This document shows, piece after piece, positions 14,675-27,317 of a stretch of 64,000 nucleotides of DNA. The position numbers were made by a program, and so were the translations under genes. This DNA comes from Pseudomonas oryzicola (lineage in GTDB: Bacteria > Pseudomonadota > Gammaproteobacteria > Pseudomonadales > Pseudomonadaceae), in NCBI RefSeq assembly GCF_014269185.2, contig NZ_JABWRZ020000001.1:2629001-2693000 (forward strand). The letters are read 5' to 3'. The notes beneath the pieces were generated by a model, which searched no databases, was not told the DNA's origin, and was given only the letters and a program-made list of their open reading frames with translations. Each line of letters begins with the position of its first letter. Position 1 is the first letter of the stretch.

Positions 14675-16993
14675 ATGCCTGTGTTTTCAATCTCCCGTCC
14701 CATGACGTGCGCTGGCCTGACCGCCGCTCTGCTAGCCCTCGGTGCAGGCGCAGCGGCGCAGCCGGCCGCAGTCGATGCCAGCGCGCAGATTCGCCGTACC
14801 AGCTACGGCGTGCCGCATATCGTGGCCAAGGACGAGCTTGGCCTGGGCTACGGTATCGGCTATGCCTATGCGCAGGACAACCTATGCTTGCTGGCCAACG
14901 AGGTGCTCACGGTCAGCGGGGAACGTTCCCGTTACTTCGGGGCCAGGGGCAAGACCTTGGAGCAACGCGACAACCTGGCCAGTGATGTGTTCTTCAACTG
15001 GCTCAACAGCCCGTCAGCAGTGAGTGCGTTCCTGCAGGCGCAACCGGCCCCGGTCCGGGCGTTGCTGGCGGGATATGCCAGTGGCTACAACCGGGCGCTG
15101 GCCGAGCGCCGTCGCCAAGGCTTGCCCGCCGAATGCGGCAGTGGCGAGTGGCTGCGGCCGATCAGCAGCGAAGACCTGATCAAGCTGACCCGTCGGTTGC
15201 TGGCCGAAGGTGGCATTGGGCAGTTCGTCGAGGCACTGGCGCAGGCGCAACCGCCAACGCTGGCCAGCCGGCAGGCCGCGAGCGGCTTTGCCACGGCACT
15301 GGCCCGCCAGGAGCGTTTCGCCCTGGAGCGCGGCAGCAATGCCGTTGCCGTAGGCGCTCAGCGTTCGGCCAATGGTCACGGTCTGTTGCTGGCCAACCCG
15401 CACTTCCCGTGGAGTGGGGGCATGCGTTTCTACCAGATGCAGCTGACCATTCCCGGCGCGCTCGATGTGATGGGGGCGGCATTGCCGGGGCTGCCAGTGG
15501 TCAACATTGGTTTCAACCAGCACCTGGCCTGGACGCACACCGTCGATACGTCGCAGCACTTTACCCTGTACCGCCTGCAGCTCGATCCCAAGGACCCGAC
15601 TCGCTACCTGCTCGATGGCAAGTCGCTGCCGCTGACCCGGCATACCGTCAGCGTTGTGGTCAAGGCCGAAGACGGCAGCCTGAGCCAGGTGCAACGCCAG
15701 GTCTACAGTTCGCATTTCGGCCCGGTGGTGCAATGGCCCGGGCGCCTGGACTGGGATGCTCATGCGGCCTACAGCTTGCGCGATGCCAACCTGGAGAACA
15801 CCCGGGTATTGCAGCAGTGGTACCAGATCAATCGCGCCGACAGCCTGGCGGTGCTGCAGGGGGCGGTCGAGCGGCTGCAGGGTATTCCCTGGGTCAACAC
15901 GCTGGCTGTGGACCAGGCCGGCCAGGCCTTGTACCTGAACCAGTCGGTGGTGCCCTATGTCGATCAGCCGTTGCTGGAGGCGTGCAGCAATCCACAGGCG
16001 TCGGGGCGTCTGGTGGTGCTGGATGGCTCGCGCAGCGGGTGCGCATGGAAGGTGGATGCGCAGGCGGCGCAGCCGGGGATCTTCCCGGCAAGGCTGCTGC
16101 CCAGCCTTCAGCGTACGGATTTCGTACAGAACTCCAACGACCCGGCCTGGATGACCAACCCGGCGCAGCCGCTGACCGGTTACTCGCCACTGATAAGTCG
16201 TAGTGACCAGCCGCTGGGCATGCGCGGCCGTTTTGCTCTGCAACGCCTGCAGGGCGAGGCCCGGTTGGGTATCGACGAGTTGCAACGCATGGTGACTGAC
16301 GATGAGGTCTACCTGGCCAGCCTGGTGCTGCCAGACCTGCTGCAGTGGTGCAAGGGCGTCGCTGCCGATGTCCAGGCCGTCTGCAGCAGCCTGGCGGGCT
16401 GGAATGGCAAGGCCGACCTCGACAGTGGCATTGGCCTGGTGCACTTCAACAACCTGTTCGAGGCGTTGGCCGAACACCCGGAAAGCTGGCGGGTGGCCTT
16501 CGACCCGGCCGACCCGCTGCACACCCCGCGTGGCCTGGCGGTCGAGCAGGCAGCGGTGCGCGAACGGCTGCACCAGGCGGCGCTGGCGTCGCTCAGGCAG
16601 GTGAATGAGAGTGGCATGGCAAAGCAGGTGCGCTGGGGGCAGGTGCAGCATGCCGTTGATGGCACGCCAGTACCGGGCGGCCCGCAAGCATTGGGCGTGT
16701 ACAACGCGATCCACAGCGTGCCGCACGGGCAGGGCAAGCGGTTGGTAGTCAGTGGTACCAGCTACCTGCAACTGGTCAGCTTTACCGACAAGGGGCCGGA
16801 GGCTCGCGGCTTGCTGGCATTCTCTCAGTCCAGCGAAGCCGGTTCGGTGCACTTCGGCGACCAGACCAAGGCCTTCTCGGCCAAGCAACTGGCGGCGCTA
16901 CCGTTTACCGAAGCCCAAATCAAGGCGGACCCTGAGTACCAGCAGTATGTGATCAGTGAGGGAGACAAGGACGCGGTGGCCAGTCAGCCTTGA
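14675..16993 (+). CDS. pvdQ: PvdQ-like N-acyl amidase (penicillin acylase family)
   Basis: This 772-residue Ntn-hydrolase precursor has a signal peptide (about 1-29), an alpha chain, an autocleavage site G220|S221 and a beta chain. Counting from Ser221 as beta-1, His falls at beta-23 (H243) and Val at beta-70 (V290). These are the catalytic/oxyanion positions I recall for P. aeruginosa PvdQ. The beta-269 Asn corresponds to the QNSND motif at 485-489. PvdQ removes the fatty acyl chain of pyoverdine precursor in the periplasm and also cleaves long-chain acyl-homoserine lactones. No siderophore genes are adjacent. The symbol is assigned by homology. Confidence 0.85.
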   Translation: MPVFSISRPMTCAGLTAALLALGAGAAAQPAAVDASAQIRRTSYGVPHIVAKDELGLGYGIGYAYAQDNLCLLANEVLTVSGERSRYFGARGKTLEQRDNLASDVFFNWLNSPSAVSAFLQAQPAPVRALLAGYASGYNRALAERRRQGLPAECGSGEWLRPISSEDLIKLTRRLLAEGGIGQFVEALAQAQPPTLASRQAASGFATALARQERFALERGSNAVAVGAQRSANGHGLLLANPHFPWSGGMRFYQMQLTIPGALDVMGAALPGLPVVNIGFNQHLAWTHTVDTSQHFTLYRLQLDPKDPTRYLLDGKSLPLTRHTVSVVVKAEDGSLSQVQRQVYSSHFGPVVQWPGRLDWDAHAAYSLRDANLENTRVLQQWYQINRADSLAVLQGAVERLQGIPWVNTLAVDQAGQALYLNQSVVPYVDQPLLEACSNPQASGRLVVLDGSRSGCAWKVDAQAAQPGIFPARLLPSLQRTDFVQNSNDPAWMTNPAQPLTGYSPLISRSDQPLGMRGRFALQRLQGEARLGIDELQRMVTDDEVYLASLVLPDLLQWCKGVAADVQAVCSSLAGWNGKADLDSGIGLVHFNNLFEALAEHPESWRVAFDPADPLHTPRGLAVEQAAVRERLHQAALASLRQVNESGMAKQVRWGQVQHAVDGTPVPGGPQALGVYNAIHSVPHGQGKRLVVSGTSYLQLVSFTDKGPEARGLLAFSQSSEAGSVHFGDQTKAFSAKQLAALPFTEAQIKADPEYQQYVISEGDKDAVASQP

Positions 16994-16997
16994 GGTG

Positions 16998-17047
16998 CTC
17001 ACACGGGCACTGCACCGAGGCAGCAAGCGGTGCAGTGGCCGTGTGAG
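16998..17047. terminator. Long hairpin between convergent pvdQ and lpxH
   Basis: A 20-bp stem with one mismatch (CTCACACGGGCACTGCACCG against CGGTGCAGTGGCCGTGTGAG) encloses a 10-base loop, followed by a REP-like CGGATTTACCCGCG stretch. It lies directly after the pvdQ stop and before the lpxH stop. It probably ends transcription on both sides. Confidence 0.55.
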
Positions 17048-17084
17048 CGGATTTACCCGCGCCAGGATTGCCGGCGCTGCAGCG

Positions 17085-17807
17085 TCAGGAAAACTCGAAC
17101 GGCGCCAGCTGAAAGCCTTGCTCATCAACCTGCAATACCCAACCCCGACGGTCCCAGTCACCCAGCACGATGCGCCGCGCCGGTTGCCCATCGACCACCA
17201 GCTTGTGAATCGCCGGCCGGTGGGTATGGCCATGCACCAGCGTGCGCACACCATGCGCGGCCATCACCTGCGGTACCTCTTCCGGGGTGACATCGACGAT
17301 TTCGGTGGCCTTCATCCGCGTTTGCGAGCGGCTTTCGCTGCGCAGCTTGCGCGCCAGCTTGTGGCGCGCCGTCAGCGGCAGGTGACGCAAGAGCCACAGG
17401 CTCAGCGGGTTGCGCAGCAGACGACGCAGCTTCATGTAGCCCAGGTCGCGGGTGCACAGGGTGTCGCCATGCATCAGCAACACCTGTTCGCCGCCCAGTT
17501 CGATCACGCTGGGATCAACCAGCAATGTGCAGCCCGCGGCTGCGCAGAAGGCCTGGCCAATCAGGAAATCACGGTTGCCATGCATCAGGTAGATGGCCGT
17601 ACCGCTGTCGCTCAACTGGCGCATGGCCTGGCAGATCGACTGCTGGAAGGGCGTCATGGCATCGTCGCCGATCCACGCTTCGAAGAAGTCGCCCAGAATG
17701 TACAAGGCCTGGGCGTGGCGGGCACGGCCATCGAGCAAATCAAGAAACGCCCGGCTAATGTCCGGGCGTTCTTCTTGCAGGTGCAGATCGGAGATCAGCA
17801 GGATCAC
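17085..17807 (-). CDS. lpxH: UDP-2,3-diacylglucosamine diphosphatase
   Basis: This 240-residue calcineurin-like metallophosphoesterase shows the metal motifs DLHLQEE (D8, H10), GDFFEAW, GNRDF and HGHTHRPA in order. LpxH hydrolyses UDP-2,3-diacylglucosamine to lipid X in lipid A synthesis, peripherally at the inner membrane. Its start overlaps the stop of ppiB by four bases (ATGA, 17804-17807), giving translational coupling. This ppiB-lpxH arrangement next to glnS/cysS is common in gamma-proteobacteria. Confidence 0.94.
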   Translation of the reverse strand: MILLISDLHLQEERPDISRAFLDLLDGRARHAQALYILGDFFEAWIGDDAMTPFQQSICQAMRQLSDSGTAIYLMHGNRDFLIGQAFCAAAGCTLLVDPSVIELGGEQVLLMHGDTLCTRDLGYMKLRRLLRNPLSLWLLRHLPLTARHKLARKLRSESRSQTRMKATEIVDVTPEEVPQVMAAHGVRTLVHGHTHRPAIHKLVVDGQPARRIVLGDWDRRGWVLQVDEQGFQLAPFEFS

Positions 17808-18304
17808 TCAATGATCTCGGCTTTCTCGATGATCACGTCGTCTTTCGGCACGTCCTGGTGGCCGGCCTTGGAGCCGGTTGCGACCTTCTCGATGGCATCG
17901 ACGATTTCACGGCCTTCGATCACTTCGCCGAACACCGCGTAGCCCCAGCCCTGCACGTTCTTGCCGCTGTGGTTGAGGAAGTCGTTGTCGGCGGCGTTGA
18001 TGAAGAACTGGGCCGAGGCAGAATGCGGCTCCATGGTGCGGGCCATGGCGATGCTGTACTTCTTGTTCTTCAGGCCGTTGTCGGCTTCGTTCTGGATGCT
18101 GGCGCGGGTTTTCTTCTGGCTCATGCCAGGCTCGAAGCCGCCGCCCTGGATCATGAAGCCCTTGATCACGCGGTGGAACACGGTGCCGTTGTAGTGGCCA
18201 TCCTTGACGTACTGAACGAAGTTTTCGGTAGTCAGCGGCGCTTTCTCGGCGTCCAGTTGCAGGACGATGTCGCCGTGGTTGGTGCTCAGTTTGACTTTGG
18301 ACAT
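17804..18304 (-). CDS. ppiB: Peptidyl-prolyl cis-trans isomerase B (cyclophilin)
   Basis: This 166-residue cytoplasmic cyclophilin has the core motifs [26 protein letters not shown] and VFGEVIEG. The ATG at 18304 ([13 protein letters not shown]) fits the family length; the upstream in-frame extension is not conserved-looking. It accelerates proline isomerisation during folding. It is coupled to lpxH and divergent from glnS. Confidence 0.95.
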   Translation of the reverse strand: MSKVKLSTNHGDIVLQLDAEKAPLTTENFVQYVKDGHYNGTVFHRVIKGFMIQGGGFEPGMSQKKTRASIQNEADNGLKNKKYSIAMARTMEPHSASAQFFINAADNDFLNHSGKNVQGWGYAVFGEVIEGREIVDAIEKVATGSKAGHQDVPKDDVIIEKAEIIE

Positions 18305-18552
18305 GCTGAAACTCGCTCTTTCAAGGCAATCGGGAATTAGGGTGCGCAGGGCGCGGGTTACCACCTGACGCAGGATCAGGCGATCGCGACACATGGCGCG
18401 CACTGGCCATTTTGCCAGGCTGCGGCAAAAAGCCGTGATAAATCGCGGCTGATTGTCCGGGCCCGACTGTCAGCAGCTTGACTGCTTCGGCTATGATAGG
18501 CCCTTTGATTCAATCGGCCTACCCAGGCCGGCCACGTGCATTCAAGGATCCT

Positions 18553-20256
<1,704 letters not shown>

Positions 20257-20265
20257 GGAACCGCC

Positions 20266-21648
<1,383 letters not shown>

Positions 21649-21674
21649 TCGGTGACAAGGGGGCTGCTCTGCAG

Positions 21675-21763
21675 CCCATCGCGACACAAGGCTGCTCCTG
21701 CAGGTTGAGGCATGCATTGAATGCAGCGCTATTTCTGCCGGAGCGGCCTTGTGTCGCGATGGG
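21675..21763. repeat. Inverted REP pair (REPIN-like)
   Basis: CCCATCGCGACACAAGGC (21675-21692) is repeated as a perfect inverted copy at 21746-21763. Each is flanked by GC-rich complements (GCAGCCC; GGCGCAAAGCGGCCCC). This is the standard paired REP of Pseudomonas intergenic regions and lies between convergent cysS and the sensor kinase gene. Confidence 0.8.
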
Positions 21764-21782
21764 GCGCAAAGCGGCCCCGCTG

Positions 21783-23174
21783 TTACTTGCTCAGCCCCGC
21801 AAGCGGGCAGTGCAACACCAGCCTCGCCCCACCCAACCCGCTTGCCCCGACTTCCAGCCCGAAGCCGTGCAGGTCGACGATCGCCGCAACGATCGACAGC
21901 CCCAGCCCGAACCCCGCATGGCGATGGCCTTCGTCGCTGCGATAGAAACGCTTCAGCACCGCAGCCCGTTCTTCTTCGGGAATACCCGGGCCGCTGTCCT
22001 CGATGGCCAGCTGCAGGCTGTTGTCGTCCTGCGTCGCGGTAATGCGCACCCGTCCACCCTCCGGGGTGAACTTGATAGCGTTGCCCACCAGGTTGGCCAA
22101 GGCCTCGAACAATAGCTCGCGGTCACCATGCAGTGGCGGCAGCTCCCCAGGCTGCTGCAGTTCCAGGCGAATGCCGCCATCTTCGGCCAAGGGCAGGTAG
22201 AAGTCATGCAGCTCCACCAGCAATGCGTGTGGGTCCAGCTGGACGAAACCGGCACGGCGTTGGCGGTCTTCCAGTTCGCTGATGCGCAACAGCCCGCGAA
22301 AACGTGCCATCAGGGTGTCGGTTTCGCCGATGGCCTGGTCCAGTGCCTCGGCCTGGGTGGAATCGCTGTCGCTCTGCTGGCGAATGCGGTACAGCTGGGC
22401 GCGCAGGCGCGTGAGCGGGGTGCGCAGGTCGTGCGCGATGTTGTCGCACACGCCCTTGACCTCATGCATCAATCGCTCGATGCGGTCGAGCATGGCATTG
22501 ACGATGGCTGCCAGCATGTCCAGTTCGTCGCGCCGGGCCGAAAGCGGCAGGCGGTGGGTGAGGTCGCCGGCGACGATCAGCTCGGCCTGGGCCTGGATCG
22601 CACGGATGCGTTTGAGCGGCCGGCGGCGCAGCAGGTACCAGCCGGCGAAGCCAGGGATCAGGGTCAGCGAGATACCCCAGAGCAGTGCATGCAGAATGAT
22701 CCGGGTAACCACGAACAGTGAGCCGTTGTCACGGACCAGCACCAGCCAGCGGCCATCCTGCACCTTGATCGCCACGGCATCACAACTGTCACGCGGCATG
22801 TGCGGGTCGTCGGCGTCCAGGCAGCGCTTGAGCTCATGAACCTTGCCATCCAGCCGCAACTCTTGCGGAAGCGCGCGAATGCGCCCGCCAATCGGGTTGA
22901 GCTGGCTGTCGAACAGGCCATAGGCATCGAAGCTGCGCTCTTCCAGGGCCTGGCTGGCGACCAGGGCATCATCCAGCTGCTTGCCGCTCATGTGGGCGAA
23001 CAGGTGCTGGCGTTGCAGCATGGAATGGCGGGTGAGTTTGTTCAGGTAGCTGGACACTTCAAAGTACAGCACCCCCATGAGGATGCTGCTCCAGGCCACG
23101 AACAGAAAGCTGTACAGCGCCAACAGGCGGCTGGTCGAGGAGCTCCAGCCTTTAGACGGGTTCAGCAATGGCAT
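21783..23174 (-). CDS. Sensor histidine kinase
   Basis: This 463-residue membrane kinase has TM1 at about 17-38, a periplasmic sensor of about 115 residues, TM2 at about 155-182, a HAMP domain (RRRPLKRIRAIQAQAELI), and a HisKA domain with phospho-acceptor H248 (NIAHDLRTPL). An HATPase domain with N-box (NLVGNAIKF) and G-boxes (DSGPGIP, GFGLGLSIV) follows. It overlaps the response regulator gene by 23 bases, so the two form an operon. The periplasmic domain carries two Cys (CLD, DSCD) that might form a disulfide. The stimulus is unknown. Confidence 0.93.
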   Translation of the reverse strand: MPLLNPSKGWSSSTSRLLALYSFLFVAWSSILMGVLYFEVSSYLNKLTRHSMLQRQHLFAHMSGKQLDDALVASQALEERSFDAYGLFDSQLNPIGGRIRALPQELRLDGKVHELKRCLDADDPHMPRDSCDAVAIKVQDGRWLVLVRDNGSLFVVTRIILHALLWGISLTLIPGFAGWYLLRRRPLKRIRAIQAQAELIVAGDLTHRLPLSARRDELDMLAAIVNAMLDRIERLMHEVKGVCDNIAHDLRTPLTRLRAQLYRIRQQSDSDSTQAEALDQAIGETDTLMARFRGLLRISELEDRQRRAGFVQLDPHALLVELHDFYLPLAEDGGIRLELQQPGELPPLHGDRELLFEALANLVGNAIKFTPEGGRVRITATQDDNSLQLAIEDSGPGIPEEERAAVLKRFYRSDEGHRHAGFGLGLSIVAAIVDLHGFGLEVGASGLGGARLVLHCPLAGLSK

Positions 23175-23832
23175 AGCCGGAGCCCCGTACCGTACGGATC
23201 AGCGGCGACTGGCCGGGTGAGTCGATCTTCTTGCGCAGGCGGCCAATGTGCACGTCGATCAGGTTGGTACCCGGGTCGAAGTGGTAGCCCCAGACTTCTT
23301 CGAAAATCATCATGCGGGTGATGACCTGGCCACTATGGCGCATCAGGTATTCCAGCAGCTTGTACTCGGTGGGCAGCAGGTTGAGCGTCTGATCGCCGCG
23401 TCGGGCCTCGTGGCTGATCAGGTCCAGCTGCAGGTCGGCAACCTGCAGGCGGGTCTGGGTGACGGGCACGCTGTTGCGGCGCAGCAGGACCTCGACCCGT
23501 GCGGCCATCTCGTCGGAGGCGAACGGTTTGGTCAGGTAGTCGTCACCACCGGCACGCAGGCCGCGTACGCGCTCGTCGACATCCGACAGGGCACTGATCA
23601 TCAGGATCGGCGTGGTGATCTTGAGGTTGCGCAGGGTGGTGACGATGGTCAGCCCGTCGACCTCGGGCAGCATGCGGTCCAGGGTAATCAGGTCGTAGCC
23701 GCCGGCAATGGCCTTGGCCAGGCCTTCACGGCCATTGTCGGCCCAATCCACTTCCAGGCCGTGGCTGGTAAGTTCGGCGACGATTTCCTGGCCGGTGACG
23801 GCGTCGTCTTCGATGGTCAGTACGCGAGGCAT
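23152..23832 (-). CDS. OmpR-family response regulator
   Basis: The 226-residue protein has a receiver domain with acidic pocket (EDD, residues 8-10), phospho-acceptor D52 (LDRMLPEVDG) and K102 (YLTKPF). A C-terminal winged helix (about 130-224; LLPTEYKLLEYLM, NLIDVHIGRLRKKID) follows. The ATG at 23832 gives the canonical MPRVLTIEDD start. It is transcribed first, with the overlapping kinase behind it, and is probably activated by that kinase. No targets can be deduced here. Confidence 0.93.
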   Translation of the reverse strand: MPRVLTIEDDAVTGQEIVAELTSHGLEVDWADNGREGLAKAIAGGYDLITLDRMLPEVDGLTIVTTLRNLKITTPILMISALSDVDERVRGLRAGGDDYLTKPFASDEMAARVEVLLRRNSVPVTQTRLQVADLQLDLISHEARRGDQTLNLLPTEYKLLEYLMRHSGQVITRMMIFEEVWGYHFDPGTNLIDVHIGRLRKKIDSPGQSPLIRTVRGSGYAIAEPV

Positions 23833-23967
23833 GCTGGTTTCCGGGCATCTGATGGAGAGTTGATTGTGCCAAAGAATAGCCAACCGGCGATTTAAGAAAA
23901 ATTCATCTAGTCGCCTGGCCGGGCAGGGGCACTTCTACAAGCATCGGCGCTCGCTGGCAGAAGCGGC

Positions 23968-24663
23968 TCAGCGCGCGCCGATGCCCTCGGCATGCATGAT
24001 CTGGGCAATGATCGGCACCGGGGTCATCAGGTGCGAGCGCATCATGGCGCTGGCGCGCTTGGCGTCGCGGGCGAGAATCACTTCGACCAGTGCCGCATGT
24101 TCCTGGCGCTTGAGCTCCAGCGCCTGCTCGGAAAACACCGTCTGGGTCAGCCACAGGTGCCGGTAGCGTTCGGCCTGGTCGAACAGGTAGCTGCGTGCCT
24201 GCAGCAGATGCTTGGACCCGCAACCCGAAGCGATGGCAGTGTGAAACGCCTTGTGCCGCTCGTCCCAGAGGTCCAGGCGCTGTTCCCGGGTTTTTACTTC
24301 CACCACCTTGGCCAGTGTATGCGAATGGGCCAGGACCGACGCTTCCCACGCGTCATCCCCACGCTCGATGGCCAGGGTGATGATCATCGCCTCCAGGTTG
24401 GCGCGGGCATCGTAGATGTCGTTCATCTCCTCCAGCGACATGGGGGCCACGCGGTAGCCCTTCTGGCTGATGGCGTTGACCAGATGCTCGGCCACCAGCT
24501 GCGACAGCGCTTCGCGCAACGGGCCGACGCCCAGGTCGTAGCGTTCCTTCAGGGTGCTCATCAACAGCTTCTCACCGGGCTTGAAGACGCCGCGGATGAT
24601 GTCCTTCTTGAGCCTCTCATACCCGCTGAATGCTGAGTTTTGTCGGGGGGCGAGCGCTTCCAA
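23968..24663 (-). CDS. csiR: GntR/FCD-family repressor of glutarate catabolism
   Basis: This 231-residue regulator has an N-terminal winged helix (about 12-75; GYERLKKDIIRGVFKPGEKL and GVGPLREALSQLVAEHLV) and a C-terminal FCD ligand domain (about 85-215). It starts with TTG at 24663, supported by GAGG ten bases upstream; no ATG fits before the DNA-binding domain. It is divergent from csiD. Its E. coli counterpart represses csiD-lhgO-gabDTP and is relieved by 2-hydroxyglutarate/glutarate, and the same role is inferred here. A palindromic candidate operator lies at 24757-24772. Confidence 0.9.
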   Translation of the reverse strand: MEALAPRQNSAFSGYERLKKDIIRGVFKPGEKLLMSTLKERYDLGVGPLREALSQLVAEHLVNAISQKGYRVAPMSLEEMNDIYDARANLEAMIITLAIERGDDAWEASVLAHSHTLAKVVEVKTREQRLDLWDERHKAFHTAIASGCGSKHLLQARSYLFDQAERYRHLWLTQTVFSEQALELKRQEHAALVEVILARDAKRASAMMRSHLMTPVPIIAQIMHAEGIGAR

Positions 24664-24756
24664 GGTCCTGTTTCCTCAAACCGTTTTGCCGATCATACCG
24701 AAAGCGTCAGCTGGCGAAAAACAATGGACAAATCGTCAAATTGTCGCTGAAAAATA

Positions 24757-24772
24757 AAAATGTAGACATTTT
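24757..24772. promoter_or_regulatory. Candidate CsiR operator upstream of csiD
   Basis: AAAATGT-AG-ACATTTT is a perfect inverted repeat in the 196-bp csiR-csiD divergent region. It contains the GT-N2-AC core typical of FCD GntR operators, and it also fits the ATGT-N5-TTTT pattern I recall for E. coli CsiR. A weaker repeat GACAA-N9-TTGTC lies at 24727-24745. Confidence 0.55.
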
Positions 24773-24859
24773 GTGTTTGTGGCGATATTTTTCTCTCGCC
24801 CGCACTGATCCAGGTCATGAGCGGACGGCGCCACCCACTTTCTTTGCCAGGACATTGCC

Positions 24860-25837
24860 ATGAACGCTTTTACGCAGATCGACGAACTTGTGATGCCACT
24901 GCCGCTCGAACCACGTGGTTACACCATCGCCCCTTCGAAACAGTCGCCGCGCCTGCTGCAGATCACCTTTGCCCGCGAAACGGTGGAAGCGTTCGTCCAG
25001 GCCGTTGCCCAGTGGCCGGTGCAGGCGCTGGAATACAAGTCGTTCCTGCGTTTCCGCGTAGGCGAGATCCTCGACCAACTGTGCCAGGGCACCCTGCGCC
25101 CGGTGCTGCTCAACACCATCCTCAACCGCGCCAGCGGTGGCATGCTGATTACCCCGGTCGGCCTGGATGACGTGAGCCAGGCCGAAGACATGGTCAAGTT
25201 CACCACCGCCTGCGCGCACCTGATCGGGCGCAGCAACTACGACGCCATGAGTGGCCAGTTCTATGCCCGCTTCGTGGTGGTCAACACCGACAACTCCGAC
25301 AGCTACCTGCGCCAGCCGCACCGGGTCATGGAGCTGCACAACGACGGCACCTTCGTCAACCAGATCACCGACTACGTGCTGATGCTGAAAATCGACGAAA
25401 AGAACATGGAAGGCGGCAACTCCCTGCTGCTGCACCTGGATGACTGGGAGCAGTGCGACGAGTTCTTCCGCCACCCGCTGGCACGCCGCGAGATGCGCTG
25501 GACCGCGCCACCGAGCAAGAAGGTGTCCGAGGATGTGTTCCACGCGGTATTCGACACCGATGCTGAAGGCCGCCCGACCATGCGCTACATTGACCAGTTC
25601 GTGCAGCCGGAAAACTATGAAGAAGGCATCTGGCTGAACGCCTTGTCCGAATCGCTGGAAGGCAGCGAGAAGAAGCTGTCGGTACCGGTGGGCGTGGGCA
25701 GCTTCCTGCTCATCAACAACCTGTTCTGGCTGCATGGCCGCGACCGTTTCACGCCACATGAAGGCCTGCGCCGCGAACTGATGCGCCAGCGCGGTTATCT
25801 CGCCTTCCCCAAACCGCTGTACCAGCGCGGACAATAA
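24860..25837 (+). CDS. csiD: Glutarate 2-hydroxylase (Fe(II)/2-oxoglutarate dioxygenase)
   Basis: This 325-residue CsiD/GlaH protein keeps the iron facial triad at H160, D162 (MELHNDG) and H292 (FWLHGRD), the same numbering as the E. coli enzyme as I recall it. The nearby Arg (RRELMRQ) would bind 2-oxoglutarate. It hydroxylates glutarate to L-2-hydroxyglutarate with release of succinate and CO2. Together with lhgO it forms the glutaryl-CoA-independent branch of lysine degradation. It is followed 80 bp later by lhgO. Confidence 0.96.
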   Translation: MNAFTQIDELVMPLPLEPRGYTIAPSKQSPRLLQITFARETVEAFVQAVAQWPVQALEYKSFLRFRVGEILDQLCQGTLRPVLLNTILNRASGGMLITPVGLDDVSQAEDMVKFTTACAHLIGRSNYDAMSGQFYARFVVVNTDNSDSYLRQPHRVMELHNDGTFVNQITDYVLMLKIDEKNMEGGNSLLLHLDDWEQCDEFFRHPLARREMRWTAPPSKKVSEDVFHAVFDTDAEGRPTMRYIDQFVQPENYEEGIWLNALSESLEGSEKKLSVPVGVGSFLLINNLFWLHGRDRFTPHEGLRRELMRQRGYLAFPKPLYQRGQ

Positions 25838-25917
25838 TGACAGGGCGCGGGGCGGGCGCCCGCCCATGCGTCCATGTAGTGAGCCAACCAGGCAATGCCT
25901 GCGTGTGAGGTAAGGCT

Positions 25918-27168
25918 GTGTACGATTTCATCATCATCGGCGGTGGCATTGTGGGTATGTCCACAGCCATGCACCTGGTCAAGGTCTACCCGGATGCGAA
26001 GATTCTCCTGTTGGAGAAAGAGTCCGGTCCGGCCCGCCACCAGACCGGCCACAACAGTGGCGTGATCCACGCCGGCGTGTATTACACCCCCGGTAGCCTC
26101 AAGGCGCGCTTCTGCCTGGAAGGCAACAAGGCCACCAAGGCCTTCTGCAGCCAGCACGGCATCCGCTTCGACGAGTGCGGCAAGCTGCTGGTAGCCACCA
26201 ACGAGCTGGAAATGCAGCGCATGAAGGCGCTGTGGGAGCGCACCGCGGCCAATGGCCTGGAACGCTACTGGCTGTCGGCGGCCGAGTTGCGCGAGCGCGA
26301 GCCGAACATCGTGGGGATGGGCGGCATCCTCGTGCCCTCCAGCGGCATCGTCAATTACGCCCAGGTGACGGCGGCGATGGGCGCGGAATTCCAGCGTGCC
26401 GGCGGTGAAATCCGTTATGGCGCCGAGGTGATCGGCTTGCAGGAGCGCGCCAGTGAAGTGATCGTGCGCACGCATGGCGACGAGCTGCGCAGCCGTTTCC
26501 TGGTGACCTGCTCGGGCCTGATGGCCGACCGCGTGGTGAGCATGCTGGGGCTGCGTACCGAGTTCGTCATCTGCCCGTTCCGTGGTGAGTACTACCTGTT
26601 GCCCAAGCAGCACAACCAGATCGTCAACCACCTGATCTACCCGATTCCCGACCCGTCCATGCCATTCCTCGGCGTGCACCTGACGCGCATGATCGACGGC
26701 ACCGTCACCGTCGGCCCCAACGCCGTGCTGGCGATGAAGCGCGAGGGCTATCGCAAGACCGACATCAGCCCTGGCGACCTGTTCCAGACCCTGACCACCC
26801 CGGGCATTCTCAAGGTACTGGCGAAAAACTTCCGCCCGGGCCTGATCGAGATGAAGAACTCGCTGTTCAAGGGCGGCTACCTCAAGCAGGTGCAGAAGTA
26901 CTGCCCGGGCATCACCAAGGCCGACCTCACGCCGTACCCGGCCGGCGTGCGTGCCCAGGCCGTGTCGCGAGATGGCAAGCTGATCGACGACTTCCTGTTC
27001 GTCAACACTGCGCGCAGCGTCAACGTCTGCAATGCGCCGTCGCCGGCTGCCACGTCGGCCATTCCGATCGGTGCCTACATCGTCGAGAAGGTCTGTGAGC
27101 AAGTCAGCCGGCAGGGCAGCGCTGCCCCCAAGGCCGACCTGGCGCCCCGCCAGCGGACAGCCAGCTGA
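25918..27168 (+). CDS. lhgO: L-2-hydroxyglutarate oxidase/dehydrogenase
   Basis: This 416-residue DAO-fold flavoprotein starts with GTG at 25918. It shows the FAD-binding IIIGGGIVGMSTA motif (about 5-17), the HNSGVIHAG substrate/flavin segment and a second FAD contact region at the C-terminus. It oxidises L-2-hydroxyglutarate made by CsiD to 2-oxoglutarate, passing electrons to the quinone pool. Its product regenerates the co-substrate of CsiD, so the pair runs as a cycle converting glutarate to succinate. A terminator-like hairpin follows at 27211. Confidence 0.96.
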   Translation: MYDFIIIGGGIVGMSTAMHLVKVYPDAKILLLEKESGPARHQTGHNSGVIHAGVYYTPGSLKARFCLEGNKATKAFCSQHGIRFDECGKLLVATNELEMQRMKALWERTAANGLERYWLSAAELREREPNIVGMGGILVPSSGIVNYAQVTAAMGAEFQRAGGEIRYGAEVIGLQERASEVIVRTHGDELRSRFLVTCSGLMADRVVSMLGLRTEFVICPFRGEYYLLPKQHNQIVNHLIYPIPDPSMPFLGVHLTRMIDGTVTVGPNAVLAMKREGYRKTDISPGDLFQTLTTPGILKVLAKNFRPGLIEMKNSLFKGGYLKQVQKYCPGITKADLTPYPAGVRAQAVSRDGKLIDDFLFVNTARSVNVCNAPSPAATSAIPIGAYIVEKVCEQVSRQGSAAPKADLAPRQRTAS

Positions 27169-27210
27169 ACCACCCGTACACACCCTGCGGTTTCGTTTAC
27201 TCAACCCGTA

Positions 27211-27247
27211 CTGCCCTGCTCACCATCCAGGGCAGGGCGGGCTTTTT
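27211..27247 (+). terminator. Rho-independent-type hairpin after lhgO
   Basis: CTGCCCTG (27211-27218) pairs with CAGGGCAG (27228-27235) across a nine-base loop, followed shortly by GGGCTTTTT. It could attenuate transcription between lhgO and the permease gene. Confidence 0.65.
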
Positions 27248-27317
27248 CGCGCCTGCGTCGGTGACGTGCAAGCCGGCGGCCCCTGCGTGGGCATGACAAA
27301 AACAACAAGGTAACGCC

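Noticed and set aside
15014..16888. 624-codon ORF antisense to the acylase
   Set aside because: Shadow ORF; the plus strand has signal peptide and all catalytic residues.
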